A stretch of 64,000 nt of DNA from Camellia lanceoleosa (taxonomy: Eukaryota; Streptophyta; Magnoliopsida; Ericales; Theaceae), in assembly GCA_025200525.1 (NCBI GenBank), contig CM045758.1, positions 59,615,649 to 59,679,648 of the forward strand, written 5' to 3'. Position numbers and translations under genes: made by a program. Within the stretch, counting starts at the first letter, position 1; every line of letters begins with the position of its first letter. Below, in pieces: positions 23,800 through 34,969 of the stretch. Below the pieces are notes generated by a model, which saw only the letters and a list, made by a program, of their open reading frames with translations, was not told where the DNA came from and ran no database searches.

Positions 23800-23943
23800 T
23801 CACTCTCTCTTTTTTGGTGTGCTATTGGCTTTGCTACAATTAGCATACCCTTTAGCAACAACATTGGAGAGGTTGAAATTGCCTTCTGCTGTGTTAACTG
23901 ATAGTAGCATCTCCCATGGGATCTTAAAAGAACCCATTGGTGT
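23800..23943 (-). pseudogene. Conserved coding-like block, copy A, unidentified
   Basis: On the minus strand a 47-codon open stretch runs to a TGA at 23802-23800 and encodes a Lys/Ser-rich carboxyl end (ANSTPKKRE). Copy B has the same frame and stop with about seven amino-acid changes and one internal TAG. Most substitutions leave the frame intact, suggesting a terminal exon of an ancestral gene. I do not recognise the protein. Confidence 0.35.
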
Positions 23944-24013
23944 CAGTCTTTTACTTAGTTAGCAAACAAAGTTTTGTATGTCTTCAAATGAATTAGACAA
24001 CCTATTAGTTAAA

Positions 24014-24407
24014 TTAGTAGTTTGTTAGAGGTGGTGCTAAAAGTGTTAAAGTTAGTAGTTTGTTAGAGGTGTTGCTAAAAGTGGCGATGTAGTTAGCACG
24101 TGTGCGGGTGTTTCCTGATTGATAGTGGTGGGATCAGCATAGGTTTTTTTTTTTATAAAAAAAATTTATTTTGTTTGATATAAATGTATATTTTAGTAGA
24201 CCCCATTCTTTTAGTAGTTTGTTAGAGGTGGTGCTAAAAGTGTTAAAGTTAGTAGTTTGTTAGAGGTGTTGCTAAAAGTGGCGATGTAGTTAGCACGTGT
24301 GCGGGTGTTTCCTGATTGATAGTGGTGGGATCAGCATAGGTTTTTTTTTTTATAAAAAAAATTTATTTTGTTTGATATAAATGTATATTTTAGTAGACCC
24401 CATTCTT
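24014..24407. repeat. Perfect 197-bp tandem duplication
   Basis: 24014-24210 and 24211-24407 appear identical base for base. Copy B of the large duplication has only one version (about 32692-32875), so this doubling happened after the copies separated. Assembly error is possible for an identical repeat. Confidence 0.9.
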
Positions 24408-25269
24408 TCATAACATACTTCAATTACACAAAAGGGTGAGTTTGTAAGAATTCACTTGAGTTGTACTGAAGCATGTTATATGGACATCATTGGCTTTTGT
24501 TTTTTTACATTGTTTCGATAAAATTATTTTTTTTGCCAAAGTTTGTAGTTATATATAGTCTACCATGCTAAATGTCCTCAATTGATTTTTTGCTCGGTTC
24601 ACATATCCTTGTTGTATAAGATTGACAATTACTTTGCTTTTGAGTTAATGTGGTTTATTGTTTCTCCTCTTATGGTTTTCATTTTCTGTTTCTATACATT
24701 ATTTGCAAGAGATCACCAAGTGATGAAGTGTTGAAATATCTTAGGACACCATTGGACATAACTGTTTAAAGTTGTGAATGAAAATTCCATTTTTTTGATG
24801 ATGATAAGTTTGTCAATACAATGTTTTTAGTATTTTTACTTTTAGTGCCCTCTTAACTTGCATTGACGTACATGCAAGGACTAATGATCACACAATTCAA
24901 TTTGTATGGAAATCTGTTGATTAATGTTTTCTAAATTTTCTGTTTTTAATAGTATGGACAAGAATGTCTTTGATAAATTCGTGTGTTACATTACATATGC
25001 TTGCGTGTTTACTTAATAAAATGACACACGGTCATTAAAATTTTGATGGAACTCTCAAATGTGTTTACTATCATTGGGTGATGTGTGTTGACTTCTCATA
25101 TATATATAATCACATTTGGAACGATGAGTGTCGTGTATTAGGTTCATATATTTTGCTTAATTTTATAACTTGTGTATAAAAAACCTAAAAGCATCATTAG
25201 ATGTTTCTTTTGTTAGATGAGTGACATGACATGATTCTTATTAATAATGTTGTGGCAATGATATTTTAA

Positions 25270-26776
25270 GAGTTAATTATTTAAAAGTCCTATTTATAAA
25301 TGTTATGGTAGCTCAGGTCTTATTTAAAATTTTTTGAATCAATAAATCCTGTTTAGTAAAATTGAGAATATTATTAATTTTTCTCAATTTTTAAAATTAA
25401 GAACATTATCAATTTTACATAAGTGTTTTAGATAATTGTTTTACTAATTGATAAAAAAAACAAAGCATGAGATTAAACATTTTTGTCTTTTTACTTATTG
25501 GTTTGATTCAACTATCCAATAAAATTGAGAATATTATTATTTTTTTTTTCAGTTTTAAAATTCAAAACATCATCAGTTTTTTTTTATTTATTTTATTTTA
25601 TTTTTTTAGTTTTGCACATTAATGTTTTATCATTATGCTTCTTTATAGACACAATTTTCAGTTTTGCACAAAAAAATAATTTAGTTTTTTTAATTTTTTT
25701 TAAAAAAAAACATTTTAGTTTTTTTTTGCACATAATTTTTTTTTTTTTTTAATTTGGAAATTGATGTTTTAAAGTTTTGAAAATCAAAATAAATGTTAAA
25801 TTATCATGTTCCTTTATAGGTAATCATAAATGATGAACAATCATTGTTTCGACTATTAAAAATTTAATGGGATTTGAAAGTTTAAAAAATCTTTGTTAGG
25901 AATTGATAGAGTATGAGGGGTTGTTTGAGATGAACTATATAGGTGCATTTTTTGACTTTTTAATTAAAATAGAGAAAAGATAGTTGTTTGAGATGATGTT
26001 TCAATTTTTTGCGAAAAAATATGTATTAAAATATTGTATGAAATACCGAAATTACCAAACTACCCTTCTGACATGCACATTTGCTTTTGTGCATGTCAGT
26101 GAATTGTATTCATCACTGTTCAGTGCACTCTGTTTTTGTTTTTGTTTTTCTTTCTTTTTTTTTCTTTAATTTTTTTTTCACCTGTGTATGTCAGAGGAAG
26201 GGACAAAAGTAAGGGCAATTCTGTCTTTTTGCCCTTTGATTTTAAGCCATAGTGTCTTGCCCAATGTTTGTGAATAGAATAAGTAGGCGTTTGGCATCCT
26301 TTAAAAAAGACAAAGCCAAAAAGTCACTGGAAAAGCAAAAAAGTTAACACTATTCACATGTGCGGGCAGGAAAAAGAGCCTGAATAGACAGAAGGTAAAA
26401 AGACAGAAATGCCTTTGGCTTTGTCCACTTACAGCAGTGCACTTTTTGGTAAAAAAAAAAGAAAAGTGTAGCACGGTGCATTGACGCGGGATTTCACTGA
26501 AGTGCACGAAAAGCATGTTAGTGCTCAGAAGGGTAGAAAGGTAATTTTGTTAATTGATGCAATATTTTAATACACATTTTTTCGTAAAAAATCAAAAGTT
26601 ATCCCAAACATATATATATTTTTCCTATATTTTTTTAGCCAAAAAAGTGAAAAGTGCACTTATATGATTCATTCCAAACAACTCCTAAACTTTTTTGCTT
26701 TTTTATCTTTTTTAGCTTATCCCAAACAAGCACTAAGTTCATAAATTCGGACTTGTGTGTAAATGTCCCATATATG
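25270..26776. other. 1.5-kb segment private to copy A
   Basis: In copy B, GATATTTTA is joined directly to ATGTTTGTTTTGCA (about 33872-33892). In A these are separated by this segment. It contains T-rich low-complexity DNA (25500-25760) and the inverted-repeat element at about 25917-26694. The open frames here are composition artefacts. Confidence 0.75.
25917..26694. repeat. Large imperfect inverted-repeat element
   Basis: GGGGTTGTTTGAGATGAACT at the left is mirrored by CATTCCAAACAACTCC at the right (reverse complement GGAGTTGTTTGGAATG). The arms continue to match through ATAGGTGCA/ATAAGTGCA and inner AAAAAATNTGTATTAAAATATT blocks. Target duplication not resolved; likely a hAT- or Harbinger-type MITE. 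Confidence 0.55.
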
Positions 26777-27330
26777 AATGTTTGTTTTGCATGTCAAGGG
26801 AGTAAAATTATGTGGGGCTTGGGCTAAAATTATGTAGGGCTTTGAATTTTAAATCTCTCTTCACTGAGAATTTTACATTCTGAGATTAGTCACTGGTATA
26901 AAAAGTATTTGCCTAATGTTAGACTCTTAAGTATCTTAGCATAATTGATTAGTAGTATGTCCAACACTTTGGAGACTGATTTTCCTTACACACTTGACAA
27001 GGTGTGTGAATAAAATACACTTTTATATAAGGTAAAATAGTGAGTCTTCCATTTTAAGTGATCTATATCAAACCTTAAATGGACTACATTACATTAAATA
27101 GGGGTCAATTACACTATTTTAACTAATAAAAGAGTGTGTTTTGTTCATACACTTTGTTAGCGACGTAGAAAATAGTTTTCAATATTTGGTTGCACCATGT
27201 TATAGATCTTATATGGATTATCAAAAATTACTACCATGAACATGGGTTTGTTGCATACTTCTTGTGGGCTTCACCCTCATTTTGGTAAATATTTTGATAA
27301 TTTATGTGGTATCTCTAATATTTTTGTTAT

Positions 27331-27671
27331 GGTTTGGGAACTTTAAAAAAAACTAAAAAGTCAAAAAGTTACCAAAAAAATTAAAAAGTTATCACTATTC
27401 ACAAAAAAAAAATATATATAAAAAAAAATTAATATACAAATATTAAAATACAAATCAACTTTTTGGCCCATCTAGGTATTGACGTCAAAGCAAAGAAAAT
27501 GTTTTTTTTTTTCCTTTCACTGTCTTTGCTTTGACATCAATACCTAGATGGGCTAAAAAATTGATTTGTATTTTAATATTTATATATTAATTTTTTTATA
27601 TTTTTTTTTTGGTGGATAGTGATGACTTTTTGGTAATTTTTTGATTTTTTTTAAAGTTCCCAAACTGGGCC
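27331..27671. mobile_element. Foldback MITE with an empty site in copy B
   Basis: An inverted repeat covering almost all of the 341 bp: GGTTTGGGAACTTTAAAAAA at the left and the inverted form before GGGCC at the right, with ACCTAGATGGGC-type blocks either side of a centre near 27505. Flanks TAT (27328-27330, 27672-27674) look like a 3-bp duplication. The orthologous point in copy B (about 44241-44256) is uninterrupted, so the element moved in after the segmental duplication. Confidence 0.8.
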
Positions 27672-27707
27672 TATAATTTTGGAGTTTTTATTAGTAGCAT
27701 GTGTTTT

Positions 27708-27830
27708 GACTAGGTCATAGGTTCAATTTTCCCTTGTTGCTTTGCAATGGGTGGAGATGCTAATGTCTACAGGTGCTAATGTAACAATTAACAACTAACT
27801 TTCGCCAATCAAAAAAAAAAAACAAAACAA
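27708..27830 (+). mobile_element. SINE, copy A (internally deleted)
   Basis: Same tRNA-type SINE as 44293-44492. It retains the 3' end CTAACTTTCGCCAAT and an A-rich tail and is flanked by TAGCATGTGTTTT on both sides (27693-27707 and 27831-27843). About 80 bp of the 5' part, including most of the promoter-like region, is missing compared with copy B. Confidence 0.7.
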
Positions 27831-29129
27831 TAGCATGTGTTTTAAAGTCACTTTTGGTGCAACAAAATTGTGTTATTACGCAAGTTTTAGAAGCTCATTA
27901 CCAAACTTGATTGGTCTGGAATGAAAACATGACTTTGAAGCCAAAGTTGGGATTACTTTTGGTGAATAGAGAGCTTAAAGTCGTGGGTTCAAAACACGAT
28001 TGATATTATGCTTTAATAGTTGTGTTTTGAAATCATGGCTTTGAGCTCAAAGTTGTGTTCTTTCATTCCATGTGGTGAAAAAATCAAAAGTTTTAGCCTT
28101 ATGTAATAAAGTTATCCGACAATGTGATTTTGTATCTTGTGTAACGGGTACATCATGATAGTCTATTTACATAATAGAAATATATCAACGTGGTGTGTCT
28201 GTTACACAAGATTTTACCTCTAATAGTGGGATTGTTGCATATACTAGTATATTGTTATTTCATTGAAAAGTTGCTTCTGTAGCAGTCATTCAATATTGAC
28301 ACTGGGCAGGAACTTTTTTGTCTGGTGTTGGCATATATTATTGGCATGTCAAAAATGTCAATGCTTTAGTTGTCTTATTAATCGACATGATATTTGATAC
28401 GGTCGTTTGCACAACAAAATATTATATATTTAAAACCAAGTAATAACTATTATTTTGAAATATAGCCGTTAAGACCAAGTGTCGATTCTTGGGGACTAAT
28501 CGAATTGTTTTATTTCAGAAATAATAATTAAAGTGATTGGTTTTGAAAATAATAAAAAATTAAAAAAAAGAAAAGAGAGGCACGCCTCCCATGTCTTGAG
28601 AGAAGGTGTGGGAGGCATGGTTCTCTTTTTTTTTTTTTTATTTTTAAATTTATTTTATAATATGATATATAAAATATCTAAAACGTATTATTTACACAAA
28701 ATTTATATATAAACACTTAAAATATATACAAACACGCAAAATTATAAAATAATACAAATTAATGGACTAATAAAATGTATGTTAGTGGCCAAATGTGTAA
28801 TATTTAGGCTCTGATCAATATTACATTGTCATGTCAAATATTAGCGTAGCAAATAGAATTATGTTCAAATTTTTAAGAGAAAAGTCGTGTGTGTGTCTTG
28901 GTCTCCTGCTAGTATTTGTCCTTAGATTGTAAATTGGTGCTCTAGCAAGTTGTTCTGAGAATTGAGTTCTTGTACAGTTAAGTGAAAGGAAAATTGAATG
29001 GGAAAAAGTAATGTGTATTTTGTACTTCTATTTCATATAATAATATTGTATTATGCTTTTTGTCAAACAACAATAAATGAATAAAAGTGAAAGGGAAAGA
29101 GAATATATTTGGGTTTTTGTTTTTGTTTC

Positions 29130-29890
29130 TAAAGGTGGTCTTCTTTAATTTGGGGTTGGAATTTGTGTATTGAATAGTTCTTGCTATGTTCTACTGAAGG
29201 CTCTTACAAGTTCTGTTTCATAGTTTTGTTGATCTCTATCTTCACCATGAAGAGGTCATGGAAATATGGATAGACAACTTCAGAGAATCTGGTTTCATGT
29301 TGGTGATCAAAAAAAGAATTTAGCTTCTAGTTTTGCTATTACTCCAGCAAAATGGTTTGCCACTAACATTCTTTCACATTGATGAGATTTTACAATGGAT
29401 TATGGCTTTTAGTGGTTTAAAGAGTTTATTTAAACGGAATTGCTATTGCTAAATAATGTATATTGGTTTACTCAGATTGTATATTGGTGTTGTATCAGTC
29501 AAGTTCTTGTCTAGTTAAGCGAAATGGAAAAAGATTGTGCAATATGTGGTTGCTTTTGTTTTTCAATGTGGTCCTCTTTAGTTTGGGTGAAATTTGCGTA
29601 TTGAAAGTGTTTCATATGTTCTATTGAATCATGTTATGAGTTCTACACTGTCATATGTTCTATTAAATATTTTTGTTTCTCCAAATAACCATGGTTGATT
29701 TATGTAGATGATACCCACTAGTTTCGCAGTTTTCTTGAGTTAGTCTCTTTGTCATGAAGAGACATTGAAATATGGAGAGACATCTTTGGAGAATTTGGTT
29801 TCAAGTTTTTGCTATTACTTAAGCAAAGTGGTTTGCTATTATCATTCTTTCATATTGATGAGATTTGAGAATGGATGGCTTAATTTCTCT
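29130..29890. repeat. Diverged tandem duplication of about 420 bp inside the unit
   Basis: 29130-29440 and 29560-29880 share an ordered series of motifs: GTCCTCTTTA/GTCTTCTTTA, ATTTGNGTATTGAA, CATGAAGAG, GGAAATATGG, GAGAATNTGGTTTCA, TTTTGCTATTACT, TTCTTTCANATTGATGAGATTT. Copy B has the same pair (about 45310-45600 and 45750-46060), so it predates the segmental duplication. Confidence 0.75.
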
Positions 29891-30475
29891 CCATGATAGA
29901 CGAAAGCAAGATAGGCTATTAGATTTGAATAATGGCAGCAATTTCAAAATTGTATGCATTATTGTGCTTCTCTATTGATGGTGATGGTTGCTGTTGAGTT
30001 ATTCTTATTTTTGAGTTTTACAGAAGATAAGGTAGAGATAAGGTAGCCTGTTGGTCATCTTGTTTCTTTCCTACCAATGCAGCTTGATGGCGAGGCTTTG
30101 TGATTAATTTTATTTCTTTTCTAGCAGAGTTGGTGCTTGTCCTGTTGAATCAATTGCTTGTAATTTTAGCAGAGAAGGAAAGAGGGTTTGTTTTGTGAAT
30201 GCTGGTCTCATGCAATTTGTAGAACCGGTCATTGGTGTTTGATATTGCAGCTGTTAAATATTTATGCAAACAAATTCTGCATTGCTGTGATACAATTTTG
30301 TAGAGTATTTTGATTGCATATCATACAAATCCAGACTTTTGAGCTCACAATGAAATCCTCGAGTAAGGCTTATTACATTGTTTTTACTAGTAGGGATTAT
30401 AATTGTAGAAAGAGTGTCATTGCACAATTGAATGGAAGCTAGCTTGCTCGTTTAAAATATAAGCTAGCTTGTTCG

Positions 30476-31222
30476 TTGAAAATATACTAGTAGCGATCAT
30501 AATTAGGGGTGCTTGTGGTTCGGTTATGGCCGGGGAACCTTTGATCCGCCATTCGTCTGCCAAATTGGTGGATGCGGATTGAGCGGATTGGCGGATTGTT
30601 GGATGGATGCGAACCAGTTTGACGGTTTAAACTTCTACAAATTTTGAACATAATACAACAATTTGTTAACATTTTTTTTAGATAACAATCCAACTTAACA
30701 TAATCAAAAGATTATCAAGTAAATTGTCAAATACCAATAATAAATACATTAAGAAAACCAAACATTATCAAAACTATTGTATTTGATTTTAAAAAAAATG
30801 ACAAAATTAAGCCTTATATTTTTTACACTAATAATACCAAATATCAACCCTTGCCTTTTGATAAAAGGATTTCGAAATTGAAAACATAACAGAATATTTA
30901 AACTCTTTCTCAATTGAAAACACAAATACAAACAAAATATTTAAACAAATTGAAAACACAGTCTTACAAATTGTTAGGGGTACTTGTGGTTTGAGAGTTC
31001 TGTTGCGGCCAAAGGAACCTCAAATCCGCCATCCGTCTAAAACTAGGCGGATTGAAAAAAATTAATCCGCAACCATCCGTTCGTTATCACGCATTTGTCC
31101 AAAATGCGGCGAATCGGTTTGGTCGGTTTGGATTGTTCGGAATATCCTCTTAGCACCCCTAATTGTACTTATCAGCTGCATTGAGGTCTCCTTTGGTACT
31201 CAAGTGTAAGCTAGCTTGTTCG
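30476..31222. mobile_element. 747-bp segment private to copy A with hAT-like termini
   Basis: Flanked by a 16-bp direct repeat TAAGCTAGCTTGTTCG (30460-30475, 31207-31222); copy B has a single version. Inside are two related left ends, TAGGGGTGCTTGTGGTT at 30504 and TAGGGGTACTTGTGGTT at 30975, and one right end AGCACCCCTA at 31161, suggesting two overlapping hAT-like copies. ATTGT directly borders the second copy on both sides. Confidence 0.6.
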
Positions 31223-31288
31223 TCTAAAATAAGCTACAAATAAGCGAAGCAAAGCTTTTTAACAGATTTAGTTGATAAGGAGGGTGGT

Positions 31289-31544
31289 TTGGGCAATGAT
31301 ACGATTGAACGTAATAGATGCTCAAAATCCTTTTCTGTTACTAATATGGTATCGTGGGTTGTAGATAGTTTAATTCATAAAATTGTGGTTGATGGCTCAT
31401 TATATAACAATCAGGTGATAACAAAAGCTGCAGGTTTTTTTGCTTTGTCATCTACTACTGTGGAAGCAAAATCATGTTTTGAAGCTGTTATATGGTGTGT
31501 CGACCTTCACTTAGTGAAGGTTATTAATATCTTCACGGATTCTC
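31289..31544 (+). pseudogene. RNase H-like domain fragment, copy A, truncated
   Basis: Translates to the same protein as 46958-47257: VDGS near the start (first catalytic Asp), TTVEAK (catalytic Glu) and IFTDS (second Asp). Compared with copy B, 33 bases (11 codons, in frame) are missing right after VDGS. Homology ends exactly at the microsatellite where copy B of the segmental duplication begins, so the duplication junction cut the domain. Confidence 0.8.
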
Positions 31545-31672
31545 TCTCTTTCTCTCTCTCTCTATATATATAGATATATAAATATGTATGTCTGTGTTCA
31601 TGTATATACATGTGTTTCAGCTTTATTAATTTGTAATTCTACTTAATTTGTCAAATATGTGCTTTGGAAAAC

Positions 31673-31778
31673 AGAGATTGCGATGAGGACTAAAAAGCTC
31701 CCTCTCCTGACTAAAGTTGAGGACGAATTGCTGGCAGAATCGAGCTACTACTTTTTAAGCTACCCCTGAGTAATCTCT
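31673..31778 (+). ncRNA. Candidate box C/D snoRNA 2 (18S rRNA guide)
   Basis: AGAGATT (31673-31679) pairs perfectly with AATCTCT (31772-31778) as a 7-bp terminal stem. Box C is GCGATGA (31680-31686, one mismatch), D' CTGA (31707-31710), C' TTGAGGA (about 31717-31723, two mismatches) and box D CTGA (31766-31769). The 10 nt directly before D', GCTCCCTCTC (31697-31706), are perfectly complementary to the universally conserved 18S stretch GAGAGGGAGC, and the box+5 rule points to its fifth base. As I recall, yeast snR87 and human SNORD100 act on this same 18S region. The matching place in copy A (about 23104) is precisely empty. Confidence 0.7.
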
Positions 31779-31892
31779 TTTCCCCTCTTCTAGATCTAGT
31801 CTTTATCATTTTTTTGGTCTTGGGTTGAAAATTTTTTTGATTCAAAAAAATAAAAATAAAAATTTGTATGCGTTGATGGTCTGATACAATGT

Positions 31893-31978
31893 AGATGAGG
31901 ATGATGCAATAGTAAAATTATCCAACCCTTGATCTGAGACTGTCTGTTGAGTGATGCTAAACCTTTGCTTCTGAATCT
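31893..31978 (+). ncRNA. Candidate box C/D snoRNA 3, copy B (guide altered)
   Basis: All boxes of copy A are kept: AGGATGA (31898-31904), D' CTGA (31934-31937), GTGATGC and D CTGA (31971-31974), with AGAT/ATCT ends. The guide reads ATCCAACCCTTG, with one change (A to C) inside the 12-nt 25S complementarity that leaves a central mismatch. It is also two bases shorter between D' and C'. It may be a decaying paralogue. Confidence 0.45.
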
Positions 31979-32474
31979 TCTTGTTATGATCTTGTTTTTA
32001 GAACTTACATTTTTTTAGATTTATTTCTTAGGAGATTCGATTTTATAGAATCATTTGAGATTAACGTTAGTAAAAATGAAGTACTAAACTATTAGTTATA
32101 CTTGCGGTCGGTGCATACAATGCATGCCTTAGTTGGTGCCAAAGTGCGAGCAACATGATGCAAACTGCAAAGATTACAACCAAATACTTTAACATTTAAT
32201 TTTGTTTACTGAAAGTAGTTAATGTTCTATCCTCACATCAAAAGTCAACTAAAAAATTAAGAGAAACCCAAGAAAAATATATATATATATAGATATATGT
32301 ATATATTACTAACAAATAAAGAAAAAGTAGAAACCCAAGAACAATCAATAATAAAAATAAGTATAAGTGAAACTTAGGAACAAAACAAACATTCAATAAT
32401 AAACATAAGTGTCTTATCAAAAAAAATAATTAAAATATAAGAAGTATGATGGTTTGACCATCATACTTGCAGCT

Positions 32475-32618
32475 TCACTCTCTCTTTCTTGGTGTGCTAA
32501 TGGCTTTGCTACAATTAGCATACCCTTTAGCAACAACATTGGAGAGTTTGAAATTGCCTTCTGCCATGTTAATTGATAGTAGCATCTCCTATGGGATCTT
32601 AAAAGAACCCATTGGTGT
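32475..32618 (-). pseudogene. Conserved coding-like block, copy B
   Basis: Counterpart of 23800-23943 in the same frame and with the same terminal TGA. A TGG codon in A reads TAG here, so the frame is broken. Protein unrecognised. Confidence 0.35.
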
Positions 32619-34008
32619 CAATCTTTTACTTGGTTAGCAAACAAAGTTTTGTATGTCTTCTAATGAATTAGACAACGAATTAGTTAAATTAGTAGTTTGT
32701 TGGAGGTGGTGCTAAAAGTGTCAAGTTAGTAGTTTGATAGAGGTGGTGCTAAAAGTGGCGATGCAGTTAGCACATTTGTGTAAGTGTTGCCTGATTGATA
32801 GTGGTGGGATCAATATGCTTTTTAAAAAAAAAAAAATTATTTTGTTTCATATAAATGTATAATTTAGTAGACCCCATTCCTACATAACATACTTTAATTA
32901 CACCATTATTCACTCTCTAAATTAATGAACACTTAAGACAACATTGGGTCTCCTATTCACTAAAATGGTGGCATTGGCTGTCATTGAGATACGTGACAAA
33001 AGGGTGAATTTGTAAGAATTCACTTAAGTTGTACTCTAGTATGTTATATGGACATCATTGACTTTTGTTTTTTACATTTTTTCGATTTGAGTATTTTTTT
33101 TACCCAAAGTTTCTACTTTAGTTATATATATATGTATTCAACCATGCTGAATGTCCTCAATTGATTTTTTGCTTGTTTAGAATAACAAAGAAATCATATA
33201 TCCTTGTTGTATAAGATTGACAATTCCTATACTTTTGAGTTAATGTGGTTCATTGTTTCTTTTCTTATGGTTTTCATTTTCTTTATACATCATTTGCAAG
33301 AGATCACCAAGTGATGAAGTGTTGAAATATCTTAGGACACCATTGGACATAACTGTTTAAAGTTGTGAATGAAAATTCCATTTTTCTGATGATGATAAGT
33401 TTGTCAATACAATGTTTTTAGTATTTTTACTTTTAGTGCCCTCTTAACAATAACATGCATTGACGTGCATGCAAGGACTAATAATCACACAATCCAATTT
33501 GTATGGAAATATGTTGATTAATGTTTTCTGAATTTTCTGTTTTTAATAGTATGGACAAGAATGTCTTTGATAAATTCTTGTGTTACATTACATATGCTTG
33601 TGTGTTTACTTAATAAAATGACGCATGGTCATTAAAATTTTGATGGAACTCTCAAATGTGTTTACTATCATTGGGTGATGTGTGTTGGCTTCTCATGTAG
33701 ACATATATAATCACATTTGGAATGATGAGTGTTGTGTATTAGGTTCATATATGTTGCTTAATTTTATAACTTGTGTATAAAAAACCTGAAAGCATCATTA
33801 GACATTCTTGAAAAATGTGTTTCTTTAGCTAAATGATTGACATGATTCTTATTAATAATGTTGTGGCAATGATATTTTAATGTTTGTTTTGCATTGTAAG
33901 GGAGTAAAATTATGTAGGGCTTGGACTAAAATTATGTGGGGCTTTGGATTTTAAATTTCTCTTTATTTAAAAATAAGCAGGGTAATGAGAATTTTACAAT
34001 TATTTTTC

Positions 34009-34872
34009 GAGAGAATGTGAAATTGACTCTGAAGAAGGCTTCGACAATACGGTAGTTGAACGTATACAAAATAAAATTCGTCTCTGATTTCTTCCAGAAA
34101 CTTTGAAGCTTTCAAATGGAAATTCAATTTTGATTGTGATTTGGTTTCTCCTCGTAGGGGCTTCTATCAAATTTTTGATAGAGGTTCATATGGAGAAGGT
34201 CTGTTTTACAGCCGATTTTGGAACAGTTTCAGGCACATTCTTGAAGTTGAGTTGTTAAAATTTGAATAGATTCGTGCTTGTTTGACCCGCTGTCTGTCTA
34301 TAACCCCACTCATTCTAAGTTGGAGGAGATAGAAATTAGTATTGAATTACAATCTAAATTAGAGTCATAGTCGCTTTGAATTTTTCGAATTTTTGCTCCC
34401 TTTTTCTTCATCCTCATTTAGCTTTCTGCATTAGAGAACACAAGTTTGGCTTGCAATATCTTGGATCGTTCTCCTGTGGTCTTGGATTCTAGTTGTTGTA
34501 TCGGATTCTAGTTGTTGTATCGAGGGAGGTTGGCGTTGACAACCTAAGCATCTTGGTGGAGGGTGAATGAAACCTTAAGGAAATTGTGTCCAACACAAAT
34601 CTCGACTAATTTCAATATTGTATCATTTTGTAATATAATTTCTAGTTTAATTTCTAATATAATCTTATTGCATATTTGTTTGTTTGAAGTATTATTGTTG
34701 TGTTTATTGCTCTATTTCTCTGAAATAATTTCGTTGTTCTCTCTTCTACTCTGCTTTGATTATAAATCAAACCCAAAATCATTTTTGTGCCCACTTTGTA
34801 AGTGAATTAATTACATCATTTGCAATAACTTTTCAACAGTTTTAAGGTTTAAAATTTTGGTTTTGTGTTGAA
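34009..34872 (+). repeat. 5' LTR (truncated) of degenerate copia element 1
   Basis: Homologous to the inverted sequence at 42943-43760 over about 800 bp, sharing GAAATTGACTC, CAAATGGAAATTCAATTTTG, GGTTGGCG, CAACCTAAGCATCT and GTCCAACACAA. The gag region of element 1 starts about 100 bp downstream. Compared with the inverted copy its 5' end is shortened. A small tandem repeat of GGATTCTAGTTGTTGTATC lies at 34485-34525. Confidence 0.6.
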
Positions 34873-34969
34873 TTTGTTTTTGTTACGATCTAGTGTTTTA
34901 TTCTGTGCGGATGTAGTTTTATAGAATTTTTCATTAAATTGCAAAATTGCTATTATTTGTGGTTTAAGA

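Larger units (their letters stand above)
23007..31544. repeat. Tandem segmental duplication, copy A
   Basis: Sequence from the microsatellite through an RNase H-like fragment is repeated in the same order and orientation in copy B (31538-47225). Anchors include 23221/31899 (snoRNA 3), 23800/32475 (coding-like block), 24800/33390, 26776/33876, 27708/44293 (SINE), 29240/45430 and 31370/47020. Without private insertions each copy is about 5.9 kb. Segments private to A are 25270-26776, the foldback 27331-27671, a 197-bp tandem duplication at 24014-24407 and 30476-31222. A lacks the 31673-31778 snoRNA. Confidence 0.9.

Noticed and set aside
24795..24860. TGATGATGATAAG as a box C in the duplicated unit
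   Set aside because: No box D at a suitable distance in either copy and no terminal stem.
25525..26169. Phe-rich open frames in the copy A private segment
   Set aside because: Products of T-rich low-complexity DNA.
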